64,000 nt of DNA from Acanthosoma haemorrhoidale (GCA_930367205.1 OV884013.1:116274869-116338868), one strand, 5' to 3'; counted from the first letter of the stretch, positions 38,655-49,575 are shown. Program-made: numbers and translations. The notes: generated by a model from the letters alone, not told the origin.

Positions 38655-39320
38655 TTCTTTATTGTGCTAAAATTACAATCTGCCTTATTAGGCAATAAGT
38701 AATTGAGATAAATGTTCTCATCCATACAATATTTACAATTCAACATTCACTCGCTCATTCATACAATATTTACAAAAATACAAGAGACCTCCAAAATCCA
38801 CATAGTTGTCACTTCCCTCGCATGCCAAAGAGGAAGCGGAGTCTTGGGAAGTCCCCATGCTCGTCCGTCAGCCGCGTCACCTGATGCTGACGAAGAGCGA
38901 GAGAGCCACAGACGCTCAGGACATGATAGGGGAAACTGACCATTGCCAGGGCTCCCACTCGTGCCAGGCCACGAGGCCACTGCCGTTTCAGTCTCCGAGG
39001 AGGATTATAGGGATGAGTGGTGCAGTGCAATGACTGTGCTAGGGGATTAGGGTGGTTGGATAGGTTACTATGGAATTTTGTGAACGTGGAAGGGTTAAGT
39101 TATGTAGGGTATGTTAAGATCGTTATGATGGGTTTTGTTGCTGAAGTAATAAGGGGCATTTACTATTGTTCTCAGGACTTATGATTGAAAGGATTGGATA
39201 CGCTTGATGTTCGACTTTTTTGCTGTCCCCCCATAGCTCTATTCCGTATGTAGATTTAGTAATTTATTTTCTGCAGTAAGTACAGTAGTCCAAAGCCTCT
39301 GTTTAGTTCTTGTTTCAATT
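38655..39320 (-). mobile_element. LINE-A 3' end
   Basis: Minus copy from the tail at 38658 to codons for the YRLLRKT region near 39300. It contains several short deletions, for example near 38885 and 39110. Confidence 0.78.
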
Positions 39321-39630
39321 ATTTAAAAATAAAAAATATATGGGGCATGTACATGTTAAGAAAATCTACCAGCCAAATTTCATGATGGTATTCGTAAGGG
39401 TTCTATTATAAAAATAAAACTATAAGTTAAATGCCTGAAGGTTTAGTGTACATAAGTTACCGAATTCGTGATGCTATGATGCCCTTAATTAATATTATAC
39501 TCGTAATTATCTAGTTATGGCTGCTTCATGAACATAAAATAGCTTATGTCTTATTTAAATAATTTCTTTGTACTTTGACACTTTAAAAAATAATTGAATT
39601 TCACAGTAAATCAACTTCGCTACAACTATA

Positions 39631-40690
39631 TTGCATCGTTATTTTACACAATATTCATACAGCTTGAGTTGAAAGACATCTCTCACTTTTAAGTAAATCC
39701 ATTTAAAATGTCCCAGTAATAATCAAATTTGATAATAAAATTCACACTAACTGATGCCATCATAAAATTATGTACATTTATATTATGCACAATAAACATA
39801 TATTTTTTCATAAAAAAAAAACTTTTTGGTTTGTTGTTACTTTTTTTTATTTTAAAATTAATATTTTATACGTGAGAGATATATAAAATCAAAGCCCTCC
39901 TTTAAAGGGTTAAAAAGAATGAGAAAAACGCTGTTTATTTTTAGTTTTGGAACATGTGTAGTCAAAATGAAACTTTCTAGTTTTGGTTATACTTATACAT
40001 AGAAATTTCACACGTTTTGAAAAACCCTGAGTCTAAAATTATTGCATCGTTATTTTACACAATATACACACAGCTTCAGTTGAAAGACATCTCTCACTTT
40101 TAAGTAAATCCATTTACAATTTAAAATGTAGTAGTAATAATCAAATTCTATAATAAAATTTACACTAACTGAAGCCATCATAAAATTATGTAAATTTTAT
40201 ATTATGCACATTAAACATATATTTTTCATAAAAAAAAAACTTTTTGATTTGTTGTTACTTTTTTTATTTTAAAATCAATCTTTTATACGTGAGAGAAATA
40301 AAAAATCAAAGCCCTTTAAAGGTTTAAAAAGAATAAGAAAAACGGTGTTTATTTTTAGTTTTTAAACATGTGTAGTCAAAATTGAAACTTTCTATTTTTG
40401 ACTAATATTTATACATAGAAGTTTCACACGTGTGAAAAAAATTAAGTCTAAAATTATTGCATCGTTATTTTACACAATATACACACAGCTTCAGTTAAAA
40501 GACATCTCTCACTTCTAAGTAAATCCATTTACAATTTAAAATGTGGTAGTAATAATCAAATTCTATAATAAAATTCACACTAACTGATGCCATCATAAAA
40601 TTATGTACATTTTATATTATCCACATTAACTGATGCCATCATAAAATTATGTGCATTTTATATTATGCACATTAACTAATTACATCATAA
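39631..40690. repeat. Satellite-like tandem repeat, ~412-bp unit, about 2.5 copies
   Basis: Units start with TTGCATCGTTATTTTACACA at 39631, 40042 and 40457 (spacings 411 and 415). The third unit is cut short and contains a ~46-bp subrepeat (ACTGATGCCATCATAAAATT, about 2.5 times) to 40690. Very AT-rich and non-coding. Confidence 0.85.
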
Positions 40691-41633
40691 AATTACGCGT
40701 GGAATGACCTGCTATTGTTATTTGTTGAATTTATAATTGTAATTATTGTATGAAATGTTTCCAAAATAATCTTTAATCATGTCAGTGTCGTTGATTTCTT
40801 TGCAATGGACATTTATCCTTTCATTTTTAAATGTATCTCACACTTACCTTATTAACCTTTTAACTAAATGAACCTCTTTGTAGAAATTGTTTTCATTCTG
40901 CAGCTCTATTATTGTTTAAATTATACAATGAGTTCATTGTTAGCCCTGGATTTGTGAAATAAAGTTGTTAGGTTTCTATAAAATTTATTAGTGTACAACG
41001 TTTCTGCACAGTGTGTATCTCTGCATCAGGACCTAGTGATGAACTAGCAGAGCCTTTATTGCACTGGAAAATTACGTAATTATTTGATGAATTCATTATA
41101 GCAGGTGAAAAAGATAATCATATTTTATGAATAAAAATGAAACATCGCGAATATCATTTTCCATGATTTATTTGGCCTAAATTATTTATGAAGTCACTTT
41201 CGGTAACCTGATTGGAAAGAAATGTATTTTAGCTTGCAATAATTATGCAGCAACGTTGTTTTCTAATATGACACTAACCGTGTAATATAGAAGCAAGATT
41301 CAATGGCGGATTAATTAAAAATGTTGGAATTTTAAAGTAAAAAAAAAATATGTAATTGGTAAAGAATTTCGATGAGCTGGAAGCTTCGGTGAGACCGGAT
41401 TCCTGCTGCCTTCACTTACCTTATTGCTGCCTGGCACCAATGCCTTATAGTTATGCTAGTGTCACAACTAAATACATACCCCATTAGCTTCAACTGAAAC
41501 GAAATCCATCACACCTTAAATGCTTTTAAATAATAGCTTTATGTTTGTATCATCTTCTAACAATACCACCAAAAGATGAACTATATAAATAACAGATAGA
41601 CAACGAAAATTAATTTTAATCTTCCCATTATAC

Positions 41634-41742
41634 AAAAAAAACATTCTTATACAAATTATTTTTTCTGTTGAATAATTTCTCAAAAAATCTGAGAAATTAT
41701 TCTACAGAAAAAAAAATAATTCGTATAAGAATGTTTTTTTTT
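41634..41742. repeat. Near-perfect ~50-bp-arm hairpin
   Basis: AACATTCTTATACAAATTAT on the left pairs with ATAATTCGTATAAGAATGTT on the right, with the inner arms GAATAATTTCTC / GAGAAATTATTC. Only about three mismatches in 50 bp. It abuts the LINE-E copy at 41750. Confidence 0.85.
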
Positions 41743-41749
41743 CACTCAT

Positions 41750-42312
41750 CACAAGCCCGGCTATATCCCTGAGGCTGAAACTGCTCATATATCAGAGTCC
41801 TTGAGGCCAGCACTGCTGTTTGGAACTCCATAACTAGACTCCAGAGCTTCCAGAACAACATCCTGCGCACGGCACTATGGCATACCCCTTTGTTCCACCA
41901 TCAGAAGAAGACACATCAAATTCTTCGACTCGATGAAACATTGCCAAAACCCCCTATTCCAAGACCTGACACCCACTACCCCTACCGGCAAGATGGCAAC
42001 TCCCAAGATCTGGTAAAGCAGACCAAATGGTGGACATCACGGTGAGTGGCCCACCAACAACAAGCCTCTGACGGGCACCCATCACTGCTATCCCACTGAA
42101 TTAGCTTGCACTACATGCCTAGAGGGACTCCAGGCCCAGCCACCAGTGGACTCTCACCATTGTACCGCAACTATCAACCTCTACCGAGGCTTCCCACACT
42201 CCACCTTTAAACAGGTACTCCTAGTGAAAGGATCCCCTCACCCCAAATAAATTCCTTTATTTTTCCCTTATCCATAATCTTAAAAATTGGAGAGCTAAGG
42301 AAAAAAAAAAAT
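41750..42312 (+). mobile_element. LINE-E: RT C-terminal remnant plus 3' end
   Basis: Frames fragmentarily encode LQSFQNNILRTALWHTP and a RRHIKFFDSM-like piece, recalling LINE-D. Then a Thr/Pro-rich tail and a 3' UTR ending AGAGCTAAGGAAAAAAAAAAA. Several frame breaks. Confidence 0.72.
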
Positions 42313-45075
42313 TAGGAATTTATGACTGAAACGCGTGTTATTACGATTTGAGTAACTATTATTTAAAAGCATATTTGATAATTGAGAAATGTGCTGTGAC
42401 ATCTTCAGTGAATGGTGGTATTTACCATGCATTTTTCGTCAACGTGTATTTAAATATCCATACTACAATAGTATTGTTATACTTCCTTTTGAAAATTAAA
42501 TGTTCTAAATTATTAACTAAAGGGATTTTTTTTTTATTGTGATTAAAAAAACTCCTTAAATAAAAAACAATATTATAAATTATTTTATTTGTTATCTTCT
42601 ATAAGACATTTGTACAATATTTTATATTTTTATGTAAATATATATATATTATGACTTCGAGGAGTATTGAAGTTAGGCGACACCTAAAAATAAAAAATAT
42701 TAAGAGTCAGTGGAACCTAATAAAAAATCTCAAATATATAATAATAAATTTATTGTTATAAAAAAAAAAGGATTGTTTGATGTTTATTTTAATAACGAGC
42801 CTTTCAAAGCTAGTAATTCAATTGAAAAAAATTTGTCTTTGTGACAAATTGAACTACAACTAGGGCAATAAAATAACCCAGCTGACATTGAACTAAACCG
42901 TTAATGCCTTGACCATAGTCAACGACCCGTTCGACAGATTTCATAATCTGTCACTTTGATTGTGCAAGGACAGTCGTCACTATCAAAGAACATGATTAAT
43001 ATACTTCGATAGTTCACAAATGATTTAAGAAAACTAAGGACCAATTTGACAGAATTCAGTAACGATAAAAAAAAATTAAGTTGTTCTTCTTGTATAGCTT
43101 TGAAAGATTCGTTATAAAAATAATTAATCTTAATTTTTAAAAATGGATAACAGTATTATCAAGCAGACAAAAACTGGTTATTAGCTCATGGAGGTTAGCA
43201 AACAAACAAAAACAAAACTGCATACAATAACTTTATTTTTATAACAATATCAAAAAGCAAAAAAAAAATAAATAAAAAAAAACAAAAAAAAAAAAAAAAC
43301 TCACTCTCACAACCAGGCAGATGCACAAGGTAATGTACAAAACCAAACTCAGATCGAACCAGTTTTATTTGAATCACAATATACATTCATTTTGATTCAA
43401 ATAATAAATTCAAGACAATACATGGGAAGGTAACTATGCCACGAAAGCTGTGCACAAGAACTTACGAGAGGAAGCGAGTGAATGGTACAGTGCATATAAA
43501 GCTATGATTATATAAAACTAAATAACATAATAATATAGCGATGTTAAATCTAATGGTGAAAGAAATGGCAATGCAAGGTCAAAAAGCACACGAACAATGA
43601 GGGTTTTTTGAGAAGGAAACGGTTTGATAATGTTTCAGGTAAGCATACAGGGTAATGAGGTATTCAACAGTTGCTATAGCAACCAAATCACTATGATTAG
43701 TAATTGACAGAGAAACCACTATAGAACCAGGATCAAATCCTCTTTTCAAAACACACAGGAATTTAGTCACAATTTATTCGTGCGATTGAAGATGGGGATT
43801 AACTCTTAAATGGGAACATGGAAAATGCTGCGCTGAAAAAACATCAAAGAGAAGGGTTAGGATGAATTCGAAAACCCTTCATGGCGTCCCTAGCCTCTGA
43901 TCGACGGAAATCAAAAATAACTTGTAAATGGAATAAGTTGTTCACTGTGAGGTTTTTACTTTTCATGACACCGCGAGTGACTGCGTGTTATTTGATATCC
44001 ATTCATATCAAGGTCCATAAACTAAATATTTGACCCAGGTAAGGACTAAAACGACTCATCTTAGCTTTCAAGAGTTATTAAAAAAATTAGGTCACTTTTA
44101 TAAATATAGTACAAACCTTTTTCTGTGCAATCTAATCATAAATGCTGTTGTACTTGTAGTCATTCGAAAGTATTTTATAGTTGTTTAAGGTGTTCTCTAC
44201 ATTTTAACGAGGCTTTAATGTAGCTAATCCTTTGTGCTCACGTGGGTAGAACAGTCGGACAGATTGTCAGTGTTCACTGTTTTCCTTACCGGGGAAATTT
44301 TAATTTGTTTAAACTTCCTGACCGTCGGGTAAATTATAAAGGGTTGCACTTAAACCATGAGAGCATAAACGCGCCCACGTTGGCTATCTCAGTTCATAGC
44401 AATTGGGTCAGCAGGAACTGGCAATGCTAGGGTATGTTTCCTGCTGTTTAGACCGCCATATCATGGAAACATAGCCTGGTAATGTGTAATAAGTACTTTC
44501 CTGGTGTATACTTGAGACCAGTGCCTGGTGAAAATATACACATTCATTTATGCAACATGCTGCTTAAAGTAAATTGTTTCGGTACATATACGAATATACA
44601 ACTCACATACATGCATCTAAATGGCGAGGGGTTAACTAAACCATGGATTAACATATTTAATCAGAAAATTTCATTGATCTGTACTAGAGTTGTTTAAAAT
44701 GGATTCAATACTTCTTTATTCCAGAGGCTGAGTCAATTCCAACGCTACGGGAATGGAACCCATGACTCGGTAGTTCCTATTAACTACTAACTCGAACAAT
44801 TAGACCATAGAGATTATTGAAGTAATTATTTAAGATATTCATTTTATTAGTAACTGGACCAAAAAAAAATTATATAACAATAATAAAAAAAACACTTAAT
44901 AAACAAAAGATAAGGCAATACCATATATGTGATATCTTAAAGTGCAGATATAATAGGCAATGGTAACAATGATATATACAAATATACGAGGCGAGAGAAA
45001 TACAAGATCAACAATAGTGCAAGCTAAATAAATTTAAAATAAATAAACAATTCCGATCACATTCTATACAATATT
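42313..45075. other. No gene recognised
   Basis: About 2.7 kb, AT-rich, with an A-rich low-complexity tract at 43258-43300. Short frames at 44242-44697 have no motif. Confidence 0.5.
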
Positions 45076-45470
45076 CTTTTATTTAACTTTATTTTAGTTA
45101 AATTGGTCGCCCCACGTGCGGAATTTTATTTAATGTTGAGCGCAGGCGGGGTCGCGGCGCGTAGATCTCTGAACGCGTGAAAATCGGAAATCGTGCTAAA
45201 AATCAGAAGGCGTGGAAAGTGCAAAAGAATAAAAAGGCGTGTGTAGCAAGTGGTAGGTAAAAAGGGCAGAACTGACTCCATACCGTCTTTTTTTTATTTC
45301 TAAACCCCTTTATTAATAATATTTTTAACAATTTACAATGCAATTACAAAGTTCAATTTAACAATTTCTCCTCTTACTGCGATGCGCTGATGCATTCGAA
45401 GGAGGTTGGGTCACATAACAATATCAGGGTGACGTTAAAATTACAATGCGATGTATAAATACTAGGTGAT
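45076..45470 (+). repeat. Left arm of ~1.8-kb inverted-repeat structure
   Basis: The arm begins TTTTATTTAACTTTATTTTA, runs through a GC-richer block (TCGCCCCACGTGCG and a GCGCAGGCGGGGTC stretch) and ends in a minus-oriented LINE-C 3' end with its poly(T) near 45290. The right arm at 46500-46863 is its reverse complement with scattered substitutions. Both arms hold the same LINE-C 3' end at the same junction (next to GGTATGGAGTC), so the arms were duplicated after the LINE inserted. Confidence 0.8.
45300..45470 (-). mobile_element. LINE-C 3' end
   Basis: Minus-strand copy ending at TAATAAAGGGGTTT plus an A tail (seen here as poly(T) near 45285-45295). Includes the conserved stretch that reads GATGCATTCGAAGGAG on the plus strand. 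Part of the left inverted arm. Confidence 0.75.
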
Positions 45471-45575
45471 GGGTGATTATTTTTATTATTTTTTTTTTTT
45501 TTAAGAAATTCGGAATATTTTATATATACACATCACACTTTTTTTGAAAATTCCTTCTCCTCACTTCAACTTAAG

Positions 45576-46065
45576 TCAAAGGGACGCCGCCGGATTCAGT
45601 TGGTTATGATTTAACCAGGTATATTATTATTTAATTAACTGTATTTAATAAATATCATTTTCAAATTTAATAATTTTTTTATTAGCCCTTATGATTATAC
45701 AATCAAAGCCGGGGTAAAAGTACTTGTCGAAACTGGTTTGACCATTATATTATATAACGGATATTATGGAAGAATAGCAGATAGATATAGTATGGGATGG
45801 AAAAATTTTATAAGCGTTATTGGTAAAATATTTTTTATACAATTATTGTATTAATTTTCTATTAAATTTTAAATTAATAATTGTTTCTAGGTGGTGTAAT
45901 AGACCCCGATTACAGATCATTGAAATTATTTTATTTAATCATTCTAAAAATGATTATTCAATTCAACGAGGAAAGAGAGTTGCACAACTTGCTATAAAAA
46001 AGTATTACTCTCAAATTCCAGTACATCATATAGCCTTTAACGACAACCAATCAACAGGAAAATGA
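45576..46065 (+). pseudogene. dUTPase (dUTP pyrophosphatase) fragment with two introns
   Basis: Three pieces join through GT-AG introns of 67 and 68 bp (exons 45576-45618, 45686-45822, 45891-46065) to give dUTPase motifs in the right order. Motif 1 reads VGYDLTSPYDYTIKAG across the first junction. Motif 2 reads YYGRIADRYSMGW, where the family has RIAPRSGLAW. Motif 3 reads GGVIDPDYR across the second junction and keeps the Asp and Tyr that the family uses in catalysis and base recognition. Motif 4 reads KRVAQLAI, and only STGK remains of the C-terminal P-loop-like motif 5. The family hydrolyses dUTP to dUMP and keeps uracil out of DNA. Breaks: no N-terminal exon, a stop in frame just upstream of the first exon, a frame change of about 4 nt after DYR, and loss of the Gly-rich part of motif 5. 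An AATAAA follows near 46095. The retained introns argue against retrocopying. It sits between inverted arms (45076-45470 and 46500-46863). Confidence 0.8.
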
Positions 46066-46324
46066 ATTATTTATCTTTTATTTGTAGAGATGTTTATTAA
46101 TAAAATCAACTTTTTTGTTTTGTTTTTATTTTATAAATATATTTTTATTTACAAATCCTATCTATATTTTTTATAGATATATAAAATCATTTATTTTTTA
46201 TTAAAATTACTATCAACCTCCGTACTAACGCAAGCAGCTGTCCTTAAATTAAAAATGTCAAGTTCGAGGAAGAAAAAGCGTACAAGAGAGGGGATATAAG
46301 TTTGTATATAAAGACGAGACATTG

Positions 46325-46440
46325 AGGACGGTATGGCCACTACCGCTCGATCAGCTTGCTACCGCAGATGGGAAAAATTGTTAAGGAAATTCTATTGAAT
46401 AATCTCAAAAATTACTGCTCGGAAAACGACATTATTCCGC
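46325..46440 (+). pseudogene. Jockey-type reverse transcriptase fragment (finger region)
   Basis: The frame reads HYRSISLLPQMGKIVKEIL then NYCSENDIIPPEETG and stops, matching the conserved 'YRPISLLP...KI.E...' region of non-LTR retrotransposon RTs. It probably belongs to the LINE-C copy whose 3' end follows at 46500, with the rest of the RT deleted. Confidence 0.7.
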
Positions 46441-46499
46441 CAGAAGAGACTGGATGAGCGCAGAGCATTTAGCAGAAGTTTAGTTCTCAATCTGTAAAC

Positions 46500-46672
46500 C
46501 GAAGGTGAGCCCCATCACCTAGTCGTGTACTCAGTGATTTGTAATTTTAACTTCAAAAAGATAATGTATTATATTTATGCACTCCTTGGAATGCATCTGC
46601 GTATGCAGCACGATGAGAAATTGTAAATAGAAAAAATTTGTTCATTGTAAAACTTTTAAATCAATAAAGGAG
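46500..46672 (+). mobile_element. LINE-C 3' end
   Basis: Begins with the hairpin GGTGAGCCCCATCACC (46504-46519) and ends with AATCAATAAAGG. It matches, reversed, 45300-45470 and 26588-26815. Part of the right inverted arm. Confidence 0.75.
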
Positions 46673-46863
46673 GTATGGAGTCGGTTCTGCTCTTTTTACC
46701 TGCCACTTGCTACACACGCCTTTTTATTCTTTTGCACTTTGCACGCATTCCATTTTTCACGCGTTCAGAGATCTACGCACAGTGACCCCGCCTGCGCTCA
46801 ACATTAAATAAAATTGCGCACGTGGGGCGACGAAGTTAACTAAAATAAAGTTAAATAAAAAAA
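46500..46863 (-). repeat. Right arm of ~1.8-kb inverted-repeat structure
   Basis: Reverse complement of 45076-45470. The shared outer edge reads TTTTATTTAACTTTATTTTA on the minus strand. The LINE-C 3' end on this arm is in plus orientation and has lost its long A tail. No target-site duplication could be recognised outside the arms. Confidence 0.8.
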
Positions 46864-47040
46864 TATCGTGCGCTAGAATTGTCCATCCTATACTACTCAC
46901 ATTTAAAACAACACTAGCTTGAAATAAATAATATGTTATAAGGATTCCATATATAGGATAATTAAGCCCAATAAAGGATAAAATAATAATGTACACGACT
47001 AATTCAAACACCATGGTATAATAATAGGAATAATAGGAAA

Positions 47041-47066
47041 TATATATATATATATATATATATATA
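47041..47066. repeat. (TA)13 microsatellite downstream of the host gene
   Basis: An uninterrupted run of 13 TA units about 240 bp past the stop codon of the minus-strand host gene. It may lie in the 3' UTR or just beyond it; I saw no clear minus-strand AATAAA between 46870 and 47307. It is a likely length-polymorphic marker. Confidence 0.9.
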
Positions 47067-47307
47067 GCACCGAATAATTGCAAGACCGTTCACCCATAAA
47101 TAATCATCAAAATTGTATATTTTCAAGGCCTTACGCAGAAGTAACAAACATGAGAAGAACGAAGCAGATAACACGAGACGACATAGTTGGTAGGGAAAGG
47201 ACCGACGAGCATAAGATGCAAAGGCATGGGGTGAAATGTTGACATGATGCCATGTAGACTGCAAAGCAGGAGGCAAAGGAAGACAAGAGAGAAGGAAGAA
47301 GAGCTAG

Positions 47308-49575
47308 CTAGTACAAGAGGAAGAGGAATAGGGAGGCGACGGCCAAGAGGAATGCAAGCAGCGGCATTAGGTCAAGTGCTGCAGCTTGCTGACAACATGC
47401 CATGCCGTATGCTACTGCAAGGACAGCACTACCTTGCTCCTTCTCCAGCCTGCAAAGTCCAGACGCAGCGAGTCGGATCTCCCTGCAGGCCTCGTCAGCG
47501 CCACTGGTACCATCCTCCGGCTGTTCGTCGTAGAAGACGTCGTCCTCCAGGCTGTCCTGCTTGGGGGGCGGCTTCCCCCAGGGGCTCTCCTTGAAAGGGT
47601 TCCTCGGTCGGGGGGATCCGATGGATCCAGGCCTCGTCTGCTGCCTGTAGGCCGGATACAGTGGCTGCGACTTGATGTTCTCTTTGGTGCACGTTTGACA
47701 GCCGAACTCGTTGTTGAGGTTCATCGTCATCTCTTGGAGTATATCGGTCATACTCTTGGTGTAGTCGACTCCGGACAATTGGCGCAGTTCTCGATCTATC
47801 TGGTCGCTTGTCGCCTTCGTCTCGGCTGCGAGTTGCTCCAGAAGGGCACATTCAGTCTCCGTCCTATCGGAGAAGAACCTCTGCCTCGCTTCTTCAGGTT
47901 CTTCGTCCTTTTTCTGACACTTTTTGTTCTTTCGCATTTCCAAAACCCTTTGGGCCAATCTCATCTCCTCCGGGATGTCCGAGTAGCTGTGAGATTTTTC
48001 TTCTAAATTGTTGTTATTTATTAAATTGAGGTTGTTGTTGTTAATGTTACTTCTGTTGATTAGCCCCGAAAGGTTAGCAGACAAGGATCTAACCGCCTTC
48101 TTTTTCGAGTGGTCTTTTCTCAAGTTCCTGAAGGCGAGGTCGTCCATTACTATATCCGGAATGGACCCTGCCGCCTTGATGGTTCTAGGTTTTGCGTGAA
48201 GATAGTCCGAATTAGCAGCGGGTGAGATGGGACCGAGAGGTATGCCAAAGGGTGGCTGAGGGTCAAGGCACTTGAGCCTGTTGTTGCTGTGCTGGACACT
48301 CCGGTATACCACGTCGTCGTAGGTGACATCAGGTTCACCATGCGGTGGTATGTAGCCGATCATTGGTGGGGGGGACAGCGTGGGTGATACTAATAGGTAG
48401 CTTCCGGCCTGTCCCATGATCTCTCGTACGTCTTGACACGAAGGCTCTCTCTTGTTCAGCCTCCTGAAGGCCATATCGTCAGAAGGTAGCGCGTCACCGT
48501 TGACAGAAGAATCGTATGATTTCTCATCAATAGCGAGCTTCTTGTAGATGGCTTCCAGTTCGTTTAGTGCCTCCTCCAGGTTGGTTGAGTGCTTCCTCGC
48601 CTCTAAGACTTCGCTGGAGACACTGCTGCTCCTCCGCGGTGTCCTCCTGTCCAGGGGTGGCTTCTTGGCATCCGGATCCTCCACCTTCTCTACCACCACC
48701 GACAGTGGGCGTAGTTCCTCCACCTTTCCGAAAGACCCTGAGCTGGTAGAGCTGGCGGACTCTGCCTTGGTCGGGCGTGGGCTTACCGCCCGCAGTCGGG
48801 CCAGGTACTGCTCGCTGACACTCTGCTGTCCAGATTGACGCAGCCTTGCCTGGATGAGGTGGCTGGGGGCGGTGTAGACCGGCGGGTAGTACTTAGGCGT
48901 GTCCGCCAGGCTCTGGGGGCGAGGCTCCCTCCGTGGCGGCGGTGTCGGTGGCGCTTTGATGTTGTCCGTCGAGGTGCTCTTGAAGGAGCTTCCTCTTCCT
49001 TGCGTGGCCGCTCTTCTCACTTGAGGACTCTGCGCGGGGCTGGGGGTGGCAGAGCGAGCCTTGGCTCGGAACTTCGTGTCGTAGTCCTTGCTCTCCTGGT
49101 AGACTATGTTGGCGGTCCACTTGTTGACCCGACAATCCAGATCTTTGGATATCCTCCGGTTGTGCCTTTCGGTCCTCGCAGCTCGGGATCGCCTTGGAAA
49201 CGAACCACCAATACCGTTGAGCGACGACGTGTAGGAAGTGTAGGAGCCTTCGTCCGAACTCGACTCCTGAGCCAGCAATTCCCTGCTTGCCTCGACCTTT
49301 GCCTTGATCCGCCTCCTTCCGGACAGCTCAGAACTGTTGTTGCTCTTCACAGATTCCGCGCTGTTCTTGAGATTATCGGCCCTTATCACGGGGTTGATAA
49401 AGAAAGAGTTCGTTACATCTTTACTACCTCGGTCCTTCTTCTTCCTACTGAGGAAACTACGCTTTTTAGCATCGTCTTCTTCCTCCGAGGAACTGTCGGA
49501 GCCTTTCCTTCGCCGTCGGAAGATGTCCCAGAACTTTTTTTTCTTTTTTTCCGTCCCTTCTTCCGCATACGGCAT
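47308..49575 (-). CDS. Ser/Pro/Arg-rich protein with coiled segments and a tail-anchor-like C-terminus (terminal coding exon, host gene)
   Basis: A single open frame of 755 codons, far longer and more GC-rich than anything else in the window, and the only convincing host gene. I chose the ATG at 49575 because the bases just upstream read TTTTTTGTTTTAG/GAAGATG, a good splice acceptor, so the in-frame ATG eight codons earlier lies in intron. Seen in the protein: a basic patch (KKKKKFWDIFRRRRK, residues 10-24) followed by an acidic Ser-rich stretch; PPTPPPRR near 207-214, a possible SH3 ligand; a helical segment near 330-352; two related boxes, DDMAFRRLNKRE near 366 and DDLAFRNLRKD near 478; an Asn-rich run near 510-530; a charged coiled region at about 533-620; and a hydrophobic last 20 residues ending LFLFLLY. 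I infer a cytosolic scaffold or cytoskeleton-linked protein anchored in a membrane by its tail. I do not recognise the family. A donor-like GCAAG/GTAGTG at 47433/47432 could instead splice the tail away (after about residue 714). Confidence 0.88.
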   Translation of the reverse strand: MPYAEEGTEKKKKKFWDIFRRRRKGSDSSSEEEDDAKKRSFLSRKKKDRGSKDVTNSFFINPVIRADNLKNSAESVKSNNSSELSGRRRIKAKVEASRELLAQESSSDEGSYTSYTSSLNGIGGSFPRRSRAARTERHNRRISKDLDCRVNKWTANIVYQESKDYDTKFRAKARSATPSPAQSPQVRRAATQGRGSSFKSTSTDNIKAPPTPPPRREPRPQSLADTPKYYPPVYTAPSHLIQARLRQSGQQSVSEQYLARLRAVSPRPTKAESASSTSSGSFGKVEELRPLSVVVEKVEDPDAKKPPLDRRTPRRSSSVSSEVLEARKHSTNLEEALNELEAIYKKLAIDEKSYDSSVNGDALPSDDMAFRRLNKREPSCQDVREIMGQAGSYLLVSPTLSPPPMIGYIPPHGEPDVTYDDVVYRSVQHSNNRLKCLDPQPPFGIPLGPISPAANSDYLHAKPRTIKAAGSIPDIVMDDLAFRNLRKDHSKKKAVRSLSANLSGLINRSNINNNNLNLINNNNLEEKSHSYSDIPEEMRLAQRVLEMRKNKKCQKKDEEPEEARQRFFSDRTETECALLEQLAAETKATSDQIDRELRQLSGVDYTKSMTDILQEMTMNLNNEFGCQTCTKENIKSQPLYPAYRQQTRPGSIGSPRPRNPFKESPWGKPPPKQDSLEDDVFYDEQPEDGTSGADEACREIRLAASGLCRLEKEQGSAVLAVAYGMACCQQAAALDLMPLLAFLLAVASLFLFLLY

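Noticed and set aside
39631..40690. CRISPR-like array
   Set aside because: The repeat unit is ~412 bp with no short repeat-spacer pattern; this is a tandem duplication in eukaryotic DNA.
43195..43386. 63-codon frame rich in Phe
   Set aside because: Encoded by an A/T homopolymer tract; low complexity only.
45820..46065. The 81-codon frame taken as a stand-alone gene
   Set aside because: Its start lies in an intron of the dUTPase fragment; only the part after 45930 is in the dUTPase frame.
46757..47276. Minus-strand frames rich in Tyr-Ile repeats
   Set aside because: They arise from the (TA)n microsatellite and AT-rich DNA, with no conserved motif.
47386..48006. Long plus-strand frame (206 codons) opposite the host gene
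   Set aside because: It is the complement of the real minus-strand coding exon; frames on the reverse of GC-rich coding DNA stay open by chance. The same applies to 48835-49632 and 49304-49615.
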